64,000 bases of DNA from Leptasterias polaris (GCA_037783415.1 JAZGTN010000121.1:586066-650065), one strand, 5' to 3'; counted from the first letter of the stretch, positions 32,167 through 41,287 are shown. The notes: generated by a model not told the origin, from the letters alone. Numbers and translations: made by a program.

Positions 32167-32973
32167 TCACACCAAACTCGCCCGAAGGGTGAACGCTGAT
32201 GCTCGGTGAAGTGGGTGGCGGTCTGCTCTGGGTCTTGGGAAGACTGAGCTGATCACCCCGTAGCCAGCCCTGGACCGCCCCCGGGTAGGCTCCTGTCCCC
32301 GGAGGTGCAACACCGGGGAGACTCTGGGCGAGTCGCGGTGGCACCCCGGTGGCTCCGCCTGACATAATGGCCAGAGAGGCCGAGATGGAGCGGAAAGCCG
32401 CCATAAAGTCGGCCTGGGATACAGAGTCGTCTTGGCGGCTCGTTTCCCACTACGGCTGGGTGACTTCCCCGAAGAAGAGCCCGAAGAAGAACAGGTGTTC
32501 GTTTTCTTCTTCTTCTTCGCCATGGTAAGGGCTTTGTCAGCCGAGAAGGGTGCAGGGCCTCTAGAGGCCAGGGGCCCGTGTGGTTCGAGGGGTATGAAAC
32601 CTGAAGCTACCACTGGTGGCACCACGCTGGGTTTGGGGCTCGAACGAGCCCATTTTCCAAGCGTCCCCCTCACTGCTGGTCCGGCGCGGGGAACCTTCCC
32701 CTTGCCGGCCAGCTTGGCTTTTATCCCCACCTTACGTCTAGTAGTTGTAACGTAGGACTCACTCGATCGAGCCTGCCGATCGACCTGCCTTGAAGGGAAC
32801 ACTACCGTGTCCCCCAGTGTGCCCAGGGAGGGATCCGAGTCCGGAGGCAATCTCATGATACCTCCAGCTCGAACCCCTCTTGAAGGACCTACCGGACCCG
32901 GGGAGTTTCCGGCTACCCCGTTACTGGCCGATGCCCTCAAAGCCATACAATTCTCCATAGAGAAAAGCTTCAA
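32167..32973 (-). CDS. DIRS gag-like ORF
   Basis: A 268-residue open frame starting 180 bases inside the terminal repeat. It is rich in Pro, Ser, Gly and Arg, with a lysine cluster (AKKKKKT, about residue 150) followed by CSSSGSSSGKSPSRSGK, and no zinc knuckle. DIRS ORF1 proteins are usually basic, low-complexity nucleic-acid-binding proteins without knuckles. The call rests on position (first ORF inside the terminal repeat) and composition; there is no motif match. The last about 70 residues may be out of frame. Confidence 0.55.
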   Translation of the reverse strand: MKLFSMENCMALRASASNGVAGNSPGPVGPSRGVRAGGIMRLPPDSDPSLGTLGDTVVFPSRQVDRQARSSESYVTTTRRKVGIKAKLAGKGKVPRAGPAVRGTLGKWARSSPKPSVVPPVVASGFIPLEPHGPLASRGPAPFSADKALTMAKKKKKTNTCSSSGSSSGKSPSRSGKRAAKTTLYPRPTLWRLSAPSRPLWPLCQAEPPGCHRDSPRVSPVLHLRGQEPTRGRSRAGYGVISSVFPRPRADRHPLHRASAFTLRASLV

Positions 32974-33154
32974 AAACCACTCAAACTACTCAAAAAACAC
33001 TTCCAAAAAACACTCAAAAAACAGCTACTACTAGCAAATAACACATACGTAACTCTACACTGAATTAACTTTATTCAAAAACGTTAAACTCTTAACAAAA
33101 TACTCAACACTCTTAGAGCTGGAAAACCACGTCTATTCGGGTCGGCGCTAAGAG

Positions 33155-33302
33155 CAAAGAGGAATACACTTGGCGGCCAGGCTGCGGGGCTTCGTGGCTG
33201 GGACAAGAGAGGGCTCTGTTGTGTATATAGATTAAAACTCTTAGCGATTTAAACCTGTCGGTTAGGGAAAATGAATTAGTAGTGGCTCTACGGGCAAGTA
33301 TA
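33155..33302. repeat. DIRS inverted terminal repeat, high-coordinate end
   Basis: Partner of 29,189-29,335. It sits about 180 bases upstream of the gag-like ORF's ATG and would serve as that element's 5' end and promoter region. Confidence 0.88.
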
Positions 33303-33354
33303 AGTGAAGTAGACTATTCGGAATTTTATGTGTTTATACATCCATTGATTCTGA

Positions 33355-33455
33355 ATCCACGCACAATCAATTGTATCCAGGCACAGCCATTTGTATCTCA
33401 GCCCAACCAAATCGTATCTCGGCCCAACCAAATTGTATCTCAGCACATCCTTTAT
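33355..33455 (+). repeat. 21-23 bp tandem repeat
   Basis: Units of the form CAGCCCAACCAAATYGTATCTC recur about four to five times just outside the DIRS terminal repeat. Confidence 0.68.
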
Positions 33456-33726
33456 CGACACTCCGCACCACCAAGGCTCTAAGATCGCCAATTTCGTAGC
33501 ACATAAAAATGCATATGCTTGCTTGCAATGGTGTACTTATTTACAAGATGTTAATTGTATAGTGCTGCAAAAACAGCCCACTATACGACGAAACTGAAAA
33601 CATCAAACTACAGTACCTCAAAGTTGAAGACAACAAATTGCTTGGTTGTTCATTCATGGTTACTCGAACATGCAGCTAAGATGTCTTGATGATAATGTTG
33701 CTTACATACGCGTTGCTCTCCTTTAC

Positions 33727-33796
33727 CTTCAGGATGTCAGTGGGGGTGATTCTCTCTGCACTTGATTTTGGAGAACTATCAGTTACATCTCTGGCT
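33727..33796 (-). other. Exon-like module, minus strand, copy 1 of a 400-bp tandem pair
   Basis: 70 bases between an acceptor (minus strand TTGACCTTTCAG) and a donor GTAAAG. Only one frame is open: ARDVTDSSPKSSAERITPTD then ILK. The second copy lies exactly 400 bases away, and the one difference seen within the exon is synonymous. Product unrecognised. Confidence 0.45.
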
Positions 33797-34126
33797 CTGA
33801 AAGGTCAAGTGAGAAATTGCATGAAAGTCAACAATTGCAATGAGCAAAAACCCTTGCATGGATGTAATGGTATCAATGTTTTCACAGTGTGATAAGTCAG
33901 TAGGGTTTTTAGGCTTTTTAACCATTTCCTTTCTTGTCCTATTTTCATTAAAAGTAAACCATAGGACTATCAGAATGTTGAATAAGCAATGAAGCTACTA
34001 TATTTGTTGTCTTCTTTCTACTATCTTTTCAGTGAAAATATTGTTGAGCTTAAAATATCCCGTCTCATAGGGCATGGTTAAACCATACTAAATAAAAACT
34101 GTTGTTTTTGCAAATCAAACCTTTAC

Positions 34127-34196
34127 CTTCAGGATGTCAGTGGGAGTGATTCTCTCTGCACTTGATTTTGGAGAACTATCAGTTACATCTCTGGCT
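34127..34196 (-). other. Exon-like module, minus strand, copy 2 of a 400-bp tandem pair
   Basis: The same 70-base module with identical splice-like borders, and a C/T change at the third position of a threonine codon. Flanking similarity runs from about 33,715-34,080 against 34,115-34,510, so the whole 400-bp segment was duplicated. Confidence 0.45.
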
Positions 34197-34706
34197 CTGA
34201 AAGGTCAAGTGAGAAATTGCATGCAAGTCAACAATTGCAATGTGCAAACCCCTTGCATGGATGGTATCAGTTTTTTCACAGTGTGATAAGTCAGTTGGGT
34301 TTTTTAGGCTTGATTTTTTAACTGTTTCCTTTCTTGTCTTATTTTCATCAAAAGCAAACCTTGCGAGAGCTCTATCAGAATGTTTAATAAGTAATGAAGC
34401 TACTATATTTGCTGTGTTCTTTCTATTATCTTTTCAGGGAAGATAATGTTTGGCTTAAAGATCTCCCCGTCTCCTGATCAGGAGACTACAATAAACAGTG
34501 CAAGGTTAAACCATAGTAATTGTTTTTGCAAATCAATCATCACTCTAGAGTATTATATTAATTGATGCACCTTTTGAAAGCTGAACAAAGTGGGAAAATA
34601 TTAACTTCTGTTGAATTCAGACCAAGAGTAGACATTCTACACAATATTTACAGAGCTCCATTTGGGACCAGGGGTAAATATTAAAGAAAAGTTGTTTGGA
34701 ATTCAC

Positions 34707-34797
34707 CTTTTAGTGTAGAGTGCAGCTCCTACATCTTAGGCTGGTCTTGGACATTTAGTTGTTGACAGGAAGATGTCTTTAGAGATGAAAAGCCCAA
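34707..34797 (-). other. Exon-like module, minus strand (KTS type), copy 1
   Basis: 91 bases between the minus-strand acceptor TTTTGCAG and donor GTGAAT. One frame reads LGFSSLKTSSCQQLNVQDQP then KM and a stop. It is a paralogue of 35,227-35,320, from which it differs by a net 3 bases. A stop within the module means it is either a terminal coding exon or decayed. Confidence 0.33.
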
Positions 34798-35226
34798 CTG
34801 CAAAATGCACAATTGGCAATTAGTGTTAAAAAACATTACCAATAATTAAAACAGTTTCAGATAACTTGCTTGTAAATGAATACTAAACATTGAAAGCAAC
34901 AAAAAATGGTTTATCAATGAGCTCTCAAAAGGTAACTAATCTAGCAAATGGCATGCACAAATTAAATTACCAACAGCTAACAAATTGTCTTCATATTTTG
35001 GTTTAATGTATAGTTTTTAAGTTACCTTCTTAAAATCTCTCAAACCCCACAGAAAAAGCCCCACAACCAAACCTGTCAACTCTGAAATGACTGCCAAACA
35101 ACAAACAAATGACTTTGAATGAATTGTAGTGCTACAAGAAAATGCCTGATGTTAACTTCTGGTTAAACCAGACCACGTTTTGATTATCGTTGAAGTTAAA
35201 GTGTTAATTCACTTTTGGGAATTTAC

Positions 35227-35320
35227 CTTTAACTGGAGAGTGTAGCTACTTCATCATAGGCTTGTCTTTGACATCTAGTTGTTGATGACGGGTAGATGTC
35301 TTTGGAGATCCTGAGCCTGA
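35227..35320 (-). other. Exon-like module, minus strand (KTS type), copy 2
   Basis: 94 bases between acceptor TTTGTGTTTCAG and donor GTAAAT. The frame SGSGSPKTSTRHQQLDVKDK then PMMK ends in a stop, aligning with copy 1. At nucleotide level it also matches the plus-strand module at 16,141. Confidence 0.35.
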
Positions 35321-35334
35321 CTGAAACACAAAGA

Positions 35335-36473
35335 AATTCCTCCCCACAGTAGAGTGGTTCGGGTTTAGAAATGAATGCTTTGTAGAGCTTTACTTTATAT
35401 GCATATTTCCCTACAAACAGGTTAACGCTAAAATTGACACAAAATAGCGCCCCCTACTGATTTACATACATTGCCTCATAGCTTGAGTTTCACATCTTTT
35501 TTCTTGAGTGTTCAAAGAACAACCTTGAGATGGAGCACAGGGGGGGGGGGGGAGATGGGGGAGATGGGAGGGATGCTCTTTAGGTAAGTATTCCCTCATA
35601 GACTAAAACCCCACAACTGTAGGGAGGAGTCTAGTCACTCTACTTTCCTGAGACACTACCTGTTCATAAACTACTACCGAGAAAAGGAAGAGGGTATATG
35701 CAAGAAGCTAAAATGTTTGCATATAGGGCTATCCATAGTTCTACTGCTACGAGACAATTAGAAGGGACGTGATGCCCCTCGAGCTGAAGTGAAATACCCC
35801 ATTATCTGACATTGCAGATCCATCCTGGAAATCTTTTGAAGGACCAAGATACCTGATCAGTAATTTATATGAGTCCCCGTTGCCAGGCCACTCTCATGTG
35901 AACAGAGTATAGGAAGTCTCCCACCACCCCTACAGAATTTGTTAGGGACTTTGAGACTGTCGTCTACACTGTTTAAACAAATAGCAGTCTGCTGTTGTAG
36001 ATCTTTCTAGTAAAAGATTGTCAGCAGTGGGCCGCAATCATTGCAGCTCAGCGCAAAAGGCCTGCTGAGCAGACAGATCTCGCAACACTCACAGCATGTC
36101 AGGTGAAGACCGTTGGGAGATGGATGCAGAAGACCTAACCCTCGTTGGAAGAAAATTTCCAACATTTGTGGGATGATCACCGGCTGGTAGACCAGGAGTT
36201 TGACTAGCCTTGGGAACCCCGGTTGCCAGGAGTTTGACTAAACTTGGGAACCATGGTTGCCTGGGCCAAAATGGTGCTATGAGGATCCTGCAATCCTCCT
36301 GTTTTAACAGCCTATCCCATTGAACCAACAGCACCCTTTCACCATGCATTGGGTTCAGGGGCCCTGACCTCTTGCATCATACCAGTAGCTGATTGTTGCA
36401 AAAACTTCCAAACATCTCTTCATGGGGATGATCAATTAGAACATGTGCCCCCGTGATGATTGATGTATGCCAC
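35335..36473 (-). mobile_element. Second DIRS copy, left part (interrupted by Gypsy)
   Basis: An older relative of the 29-33 kb element in the same orientation. 35,340-35,660 repeats the terminal layout (CCCCACAGTAGAGTGG, ACAGGTTAACGCTAA, GATGCTCTTTAGGTAAGTAT). 35,880-36,160 aligns with 29,990-30,230. A minus-strand frame at 36,349-36,089 keeps ILIAPFWPRQPWFPSLVKLL, the block also seen in the first copy's RNase H frame. It is cut at 36,473 by the Gypsy LTR. A 14-G run lies at about 35,539. Confidence 0.8.
36469..36473. other. Target duplication of the Gypsy element, left
   Basis: GCCAC here and at 41,288-41,292 flank the two LTRs exactly, a 5-bp duplication as made by Gypsy-type integrases. 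Confidence 0.88.
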
Positions 36474-36675
36474 TGTGATATATTTGCTTTGGCCCACTTG
36501 GTTACACCCAGCTCATAAATATTTAGTACTGTATAATTTGCATACAGCATATGTCAAAGGTCACACCATGACCTGCATTCCCAGGTATAGTTAATAAAAC
36601 GTTTTTTCCAGTATGGCAGCTCCTTTGCACAGTGTGTGTATTTATTGTCTACCATCCCACGCGAAATACACCACA
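36474..36675 (+). repeat. Gypsy 5' LTR
   Basis: 202 bp, starting TGTGATATAT and ending ATACACCACA. Contains AATAAAACG, a possible polyadenylation signal, near 36,594. Matches the 3' LTR except for an extra CA in TTTGCACAGTG. Confidence 0.94.
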
Positions 36676-36677
36676 AC

Positions 36678-36691
36678 TGGCGACGAGGATG
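36678..36691 (+). promoter_or_regulatory. Gypsy primer-binding site, tRNA-Ser type
   Basis: TGGCGACGAGGATG begins two bases after the LTR. It is complementary to the CCA-end of metazoan tRNA-Ser(GCT), from memory of that tRNA's 3' end. It primes minus-strand DNA synthesis. Confidence 0.8.
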
Positions 36692-36899
36692 TTTTTTAAA
36701 CCTCATAGTTATTAACAAGGAGTGTTTGTCTTCTTATTCATTGGTGCAAGATTGTGCTAAGGAGAACTCTTGAGAGTAAATTCTGCCAAATATTCTACGA
36801 TGGTATGTACATATACACATTGACTTTCCGTTGTTGTTTGCCAACTCGTGTAGCGTACACATATACTGTCGTGTCATGTGACTGACCTTCCGATGAACT
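36692..36899 (+). other. Gypsy leader
   Basis: About 208 bases of untranslated leader between the primer-binding site and the gag ATG. No feature beyond that is visible. Confidence 0.7.
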
Positions 36900-37043
36900 A
36901 TGGCGTCTGTGAATGCACTCATCGGTAGGATCGACCCTTTTGACCGGTCCGAGGAGGATTGGCATACATATGTAGAGCGCTTAGATCAGTATTTTGAGGC
37001 CAATAACATCAAGGACAAAAGGTTCCTGCTTTTATTAGTTTAA
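36900..37043 (+). pseudogene. Gypsy gag N-terminus, cut off by a frameshift
   Basis: Starts ATG at 36,900 with MASVNALIGRIDPFD, then YVERLDQYFEANNI, typical of Gypsy gag starts. It runs into TAA at 37,041-37,043. The protein continues in another frame from about 37,022 (IGPKTYGLLKNLL), so one base was lost near 37,016-37,024. Confidence 0.82.
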
Positions 37044-38191
37044 TTGGGCCCAAAACTTATGGACTGTTAAAGAATCTTCTCGCTCCGGAAAAACCAAGCA
37101 CCAAGTCCTACAAAGAATTGGTTGACATTTTGGGGAAGCACCTTGCCCCCAAACCACTCGTCATTGCAGAGAGATTTCGCTTCCACAAGCGTGATCAGCG
37201 GGAAGGCGAGTCTGTCACTGCATACCTTGCAGAATTGAGGCGGTTGACCGAATATTGTGAATTTGGAGATTATCTTAACGATGCACTCCGTGATCGTCTT
37301 GTGTGTGGTCTGCGAGCTGGAAACATCACTAAACGTCTGCTTGCAGAGGCAAAGCTCACACTCAAGAAAGCCATTGACATTGCGACAGCTATGGAAGCTG
37401 CAGCAAAGGACGCAGTTGAATTTCAACAGCAATTTAAACCAGAGTCAACCGTTCATAAGTTTGCGTCAAAGAAGCCAATGTCTTCCACTGCATGTTTTCG
37501 CTGTGGAAGGGCGGGACATTCCCCAAATCAGTGTCGTTTCAAGGATGCAACATGCCATGAATGCAACAAAAAGGGACATATCCGACCAGCGTGTCGATCA
37601 AAATCTGACCAACAACCCAGTCGTGGCCCTCCAAAGCAATGGAGGGGGAAACAAAAGTCAAAACCCATGAAATCTGTGGAAATGACAGAAAATGATGATG
37701 ATGCTTCGTCAATGTTTGTCGGGCGACTGGCCATTAACAAGTTGGATCAGAACAAAGATAGTACCATTTGGGTGACACTAGCCATTAATGGTACACCCTT
37801 GCGCATGGAACTGGACACTGGATCAGCAGTATCAATCATCTCAAAGGGAGATTATCTGCACAAATTCTCCAAGTTGGAACTGCATTCAACCCGCATGAAA
37901 CTTCAGACATACACTGGTGAGAAAATAACACCAGTTGGGTTGTTGTGTGTGAGTATTTCCTACCAAGGACAACAATTCTGTGGAGAGTTATATGTTGTCG
38001 ACCGTGGAGGACCAGCACTATTAGGACGCGACTGGCTCACACACGTTAAGTTGGACTGGCGAAATATTTTTGCATTATCTGTGGAAAATCATATTGATAC
38101 TACAGCTAAGCTGACAGCTTTACTTGAGGAGTATATGATGAGCTCTTCAAAGAAGAAATTGGGGAACTTAAAGGTATCAAAGGTAACCTGA
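37022..38191 (+). CDS. Gypsy gag (main part) and aspartic protease
   Basis: An open frame from about 37,022; the first ATG is at 37,118 but is internal to the protein. The capsid-like part has FRFHKRDQREGESVTAYLAE and LRAGNITKRLL. Two CCHC zinc knuckles follow: CFRCGRAGHSPNQC and CHECNKKGHIRPAC. A linker leads to the retropepsin: MELDTGSAVSII holds the catalytic DTG and ALLGRDWL the ILGRD-type motif. Gag packages element RNA; the protease cuts the polyprotein. The frame is lost at 38,135-38,136 by a 2-base gain, and the last 18 codons before the stop are out of frame. Confidence 0.9.
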   Translation, partial: VPAFISLIGPKTYGLLKNLLAPEKPSTKSYKELVDILGKHLAPKPLVIAERFRFHKRDQREGESVTAYLAELRRLTEYCEFGDYLNDALRDRLVCGLRAGNITKRLLAEAKLTLKKAIDIATAMEAAAKDAVEFQQQFKPESTVHKFASKKPMSSTACFRCGRAGHSPNQCRFKDATCHECNKKGHIRPACRSKSDQQPSRGPPKQWRGKQKSKPMKSVEMTENDDDASSMFVGRLAINKLDQNKDSTIWVTLAINGTPLRMELDTGSAVSIISKGDYLHKFSKLELHSTRMKLQTYTGEKITPVGLLCVSISYQGQQFCGELYVVDRGGPALLGRDWLTHVKLDWRNIFALSVENHIDTTAKLTALLEEYMMSSSKKKLGNLKVSKVT

Positions 38192-38373
38192 TACTTAAAG
38201 AGAATGCTCAACCAGTTTTCCTGAAGGCTAGACAAGTGCCCTATGCACTTAGGCCTAAAATTGAAGCAGAACTTGTTAAGCTTCAACGTGAGAACATAAT
38301 TACACCCGTGGAGACTAGTGAATGGGCAACACCCATTGTGCCCGTCGCAAAGAAAAGTGACTGTAAACGCTAA
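38137..38373 (+). pseudogene. Gypsy RT N-terminal segment, out of frame and truncated
   Basis: In a frame distinct from both neighbours this stretch reads QPVFLKARQVPYALRPKIEA, then ITPVETSEWATPIVPVAKK, the conserved start of Gypsy RT. It stops at TAA 38,371. The R-x-C-x-D-(Y/F)-(K/R) block that should follow VAKK is absent: about ten codons appear deleted near 38,350, after which the RT frame resumes. Confidence 0.85.
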
Positions 38374-39742
38374 TCTACGGACTGAACAATATCCCTTGCC
38401 AAAGATTGAGGATATTTTCGCGACACTTGCTGGTGGTCAGCGATTCAGTAAGCTTGATCTGAGACAGGCTTATCTTCATATGGTGATGAATGAGGAGTCA
38501 AGTAATCTGCTCACCTTGAACACTCACAAGGGACTGTACAAGATGAACCGCCTAGCGTTTGGTGTGTCGTCGGCCCCTGCAATGTGGCAACGCTCAATGG
38601 AACAAATTTTGCAGGGAATTCCAGGGGTACAGTGCATCCTGGATGATATGATAATCACTGGCCGTAATGACACAGAGCACTTACACAATCTGCAAAGATT
38701 GCTCAAGGTCCTGCGTGATCGCGGACTGCGACTTAATAAGTCGAAATGCGAGTTCTTTAAGAAGAAGGTGATCTACTGTGGGCATGCAATTGATGCCCAG
38801 AGATTACACAAGACCCAGGAAAAGATACAAGCGGTCAATAATGCTCCACCTCCTACGAAAGTAAGTCAGGTTCGCTCGTTCCTCGGACTCATTAACTATT
38901 ATCATCGATTTTTGCCTGACTTAGCAACAGTGTTACATCCACTTAACCAGTTGCTAGAGAAGAATCGCAAGTGGGAGTGGACCCCTGAATGTGACAAGGC
39001 ATTCAAAGTTGCTAAGACACTGATTACATCTGATGAAGTGCTTACACACTACGATCCAGCCTTGCCAGTAAAGTTAGCTTGTGATGCTTCGCCTTATGGA
39101 TTGGGCGCAGTCATGTCACATGTAATGCCCAATAACACCGAGCGATCAATTGTGTACGCTTCTCGCACGCTTTCCTCTGCTGAGCGTAATTACTCTCAAA
39201 TCGACAAGGAAGCTTTGGCACTAGTTTGGGGTGTCAAAAAGTTTAATAACTATCTACAGGGATGGAAGTTTACATTGGTTACTGATCATCAACCACTCAC
39301 TTCCATCTTCCATCCTGCTAAGAGTGTTCCCACGACAACAGCATCACGTATGGTGCGATACGCTCTTTTTCTTGCTAGTCACGACTACGAAATAGAATAT
39401 AAGAGCACCACTAAGCACTGTAATGCGGATGGACTTTCGCGACTGCCAGTACCTGAGGTTCGGACTGAAGACATTGACCCGGATGATCTTCTCCACATGT
39501 CTCAGCTGGAGAAAATGCCAGTCACTAGTGCTCAAGTACGCAAAGAAACAGCTCGCGACATTGTGCTCTCCCAAGCTTGTGAATTCACCATGAAAGGATG
39601 GCCGAACACATATGACACTGAACTAAAACCCTTCAACGTACACAGGAATGAACTTTCACTGCATGATGGCTGTCTAATGTGGGGATTACGTGTGATAATT
39701 CCACTAAAACTACGTGAGACCATTCTCGCTGAGTTACATTAG
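38354..39742 (+). CDS. Gypsy reverse transcriptase and RNase H
   Basis: An open frame; the real homology starts at VTVNANLRTEQYPLPKIEDI. FSKLDLRQAYLHM holds the first catalytic aspartate and CILDDMII the L-DD active site (Y replaced by L, common in this clade). The thumb and connection regions follow (HKTQEKIQ, SFLGLINYYHRFLPDLA). RNase H: LACDASPYGLGAVMS, SAERNYSQIDKEALALVWG, VTDHQPLTSIF and NADGLSRLP. It ends at TAG 39,740-39,742. It would synthesise element cDNA, but the missing N-terminal block makes activity unlikely. Confidence 0.92.
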   Translation, partial: KVTVNANLRTEQYPLPKIEDIFATLAGGQRFSKLDLRQAYLHMVMNEESSNLLTLNTHKGLYKMNRLAFGVSSAPAMWQRSMEQILQGIPGVQCILDDMIITGRNDTEHLHNLQRLLKVLRDRGLRLNKSKCEFFKKKVIYCGHAIDAQRLHKTQEKIQAVNNAPPPTKVSQVRSFLGLINYYHRFLPDLATVLHPLNQLLEKNRKWEWTPECDKAFKVAKTLITSDEVLTHYDPALPVKLACDASPYGLGAVMSHVMPNNTERSIVYASRTLSSAERNYSQIDKEALALVWGVKKFNNYLQGWKFTLVTDHQPLTSIFHPAKSVPTTTASRMVRYALFLASHDYEIEYKSTTKHCNADGLSRLPVPEVRTEDIDPDDLLHMSQLEKMPVTSAQVRKETARDIVLSQACEFTMKGWPNTYDTELKPFNVHRNELSLHDGCLMWGLRVIIPLKLRETILAELH

Positions 39743-40831
39743 GGTCACTTGGGAGTTGTCAAAATGAAAAATCTCGCACGTGGATATGTGTGGTGGCCCG
39801 GACTCGAACTACTTGCAAAAGGTTGTGCTGGATGCCAACAAGTACAGCACAATCCCAAGTCAGCACCACTCCACACATGGGAGTGGCCCACAACGCCATG
39901 GCAGCGTATTCATATTGACTATGCTGGCCCATTTCTTGGCCATATGTTCCTTGTGGTTGTGGATGCCCACTCCAAGTGGCCTGAGGTTGTGAGCACGAAA
40001 TCTGCAGACTCTACGCGCAAAATTGAAATTCTACGAAGCATTTTTGCTCGGAATGGAGTGCCAGAGCAGTTAGTCAGCGATAATGGCCCACAGTTTACAT
40101 CGGACGAGTTTCAAACATTTCTGAAGCGTAACGGGATAAAGCATATTACATCTGCCCCATACCACCCTTCCACGAATGGGCTCGCTGAGCGATTTGTTCA
40201 AACCTTCAAACAAGCGCTAAAATCAATGAGTGGGGAGAAGGGTTCTACAGCAGCCAAATTGGCTAACTTTCTGTTTGCATACAGGAGTGCCCCACACAGC
40301 ACGACCGGACAATCTCCAGCAATGTTGTTCTTGGGGAGAAACCTTCGTTCACGATTGGATATTCTAAAGCCTAATGTCCGTCGTCATGTCAACAACAAGC
40401 AAATGGATCAGACTGCGTCACACACATCTGCCAATGTAACGCGTGAGTTTCACATTGGCCAAACTGTCTCCGTTCGCGACTACAGAGGCAAACAGAAATG
40501 GATACCTGGTGTGGTACATGCTCGCACTGGACCCTTGTCCTATGAAGTTTGTGTCGGTCCAAACATGATCTGGCGCCGACATATTGACCAACTTCTCGAC
40601 TCCGACATTGGGAAACCCCCTGATCTCAATGTACCTGTACCCTATGATGTCATACCACAGATCGTACCATCGGAAATGGACAATCCTACACCAACACCAG
40701 TTGAACCAGACCTTACTGTACCTAGTGAAAGGTCATCACCTACTAAACCTTTCATGTCGGGTAGTCCTCATGTTGTTGAACGTCGCTACCCCGCACGCGA
40801 ACATAAAGCGCCTGAGAAACTCAATTTATAA
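39743..40831 (+). CDS. Gypsy integrase with C-terminal GPY-like module
   Basis: The same frame as the RT, separated only by the TAG stop. The HHCC zinc site spans the stop: ELH before it and GHLG, then CAGC after. DDE core: RIHIDYAGPF, LVSDNGPQFTSDEF and NGLAERFVQTFK hold the two aspartates and the glutamate. The C-terminal part has VRDYRGKQKWIPGVVHARTG, a GPY/F-type chromatin/DNA-contact module, then a proline-rich tail. An internal ATG at 39,749 would restart just after the stop but lose the first zinc ligand. Integrase inserts the cDNA, giving the 5-bp duplication seen. Confidence 0.92.
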   Translation, partial: GHLGVVKMKNLARGYVWWPGLELLAKGCAGCQQVQHNPKSAPLHTWEWPTTPWQRIHIDYAGPFLGHMFLVVVDAHSKWPEVVSTKSADSTRKIEILRSIFARNGVPEQLVSDNGPQFTSDEFQTFLKRNGIKHITSAPYHPSTNGLAERFVQTFKQALKSMSGEKGSTAAKLANFLFAYRSAPHSTTGQSPAMLFLGRNLRSRLDILKPNVRRHVNNKQMDQTASHTSANVTREFHIGQTVSVRDYRGKQKWIPGVVHARTGPLSYEVCVGPNMIWRRHIDQLLDSDIGKPPDLNVPVPYDVIPQIVPSEMDNPTPTPVEPDLTVPSERSSPTKPFMSGSPHVVERRYPAREHKAPEKLNL

Positions 40832-41073
40832 CTGACTGCATATAAAAATTAAAAATAAAAAAATAAAAATTGTTTTTTGAAAGTCAAAGTTTAGGTGTTA
40901 TTCAACAAACAAAAATGTTGCCATGGATTACTTCGATATTTAATGGACTTTACTCATTTTTGGATGTTCACTCGAACAAGTTGTTTTGAACTGTTGTTTT
41001 ACTACATTTAATGGATCACTGTTTTATTATTTGTTTTACCGGACTTGTTGAACATTGAAATCAACTTCATATT

Positions 41074-41087
41074 TAGTGGGGAGGAAT
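41074..41087 (+). promoter_or_regulatory. Gypsy polypurine tract
   Basis: AGTGGGGAGGAATT abuts the 3' LTR and is the expected plus-strand primer position. Confidence 0.8.
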
Positions 41088-41287
41088 TGTGATATATTTG
41101 CTTTGGCCCACTTGGTTACACCCAGCTCATAAATATTTAGTACTGTATAATTTGCATACAGCATATGTCAAAGGTCACACCATGACCTGCATTCCCAGGT
41201 ATAGTTAATAAAACGTTTTTTCCAGTATGGCAGCTCCTTTGCAGTGTGTGTATTTATTGTCTACCATCCCACGCGAAATACACCACA
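41088..41287 (+). repeat. Gypsy 3' LTR
   Basis: 200 bp, identical by eye to the 5' LTR except that one CA is missing from TTTGCAGTG. Followed directly by the GCCAC duplication. Confidence 0.94.

Larger units (their letters stand above)
29149..33302 (-). mobile_element. DIRS-type tyrosine-recombinase retrotransposon, decayed
   Basis: Read on the minus strand, the order is inverted terminal repeat, gag-like ORF, reverse transcriptase, RNase H, tyrosine recombinase, terminal repeat. The order and the inverted (not direct) terminal repeats fit the DIRS class, which integrates with a tyrosine recombinase and normally makes no target duplication. Terminal repeats of about 146 bp lie at 29,189-29,335 and 33,155-33,302; both carry CCTAACCGACAGGTTTAAAT or its complement and GAAGCCCC with GTGTATTCC. 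The RT has frameshifts and a stop, and the recombinase lacks its centre, so this copy cannot move by itself. Two older relatives lie to the right. Confidence 0.88.
36474..41287 (+). mobile_element. Gypsy-type (Metaviridae) LTR retrotransposon
   Basis: 4.8 kb, complete from LTR to LTR, inserted into the second DIRS copy. Order: LTR, primer-binding site, gag with two zinc knuckles, protease, RT, RNase H, integrase, polypurine tract, LTR; this is the Gypsy order. The two LTRs differ by a single 2-base indel, pointing to a recent insertion. Yet four lesions break the coding: a one-base loss near 37,020, a two-base gain at 38,135-38,136, a deletion near 38,350 and a TAG at 39,740. No envelope-like ORF follows the integrase. 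Confidence 0.94.

Noticed and set aside
32432..32755. Plus-strand ORF of 107 codons with a phenylalanine run
   Set aside because: Complement of the lysine-rich DIRS gag-like ORF; the FFFFFF run is the reverse of its AAG codons.
36474..41287. Endogenous retrovirus with an envelope gene
   Set aside because: The region after the integrase (40,832-41,073) is 240 bases with no long frame; this is a Gypsy retrotransposon without env.
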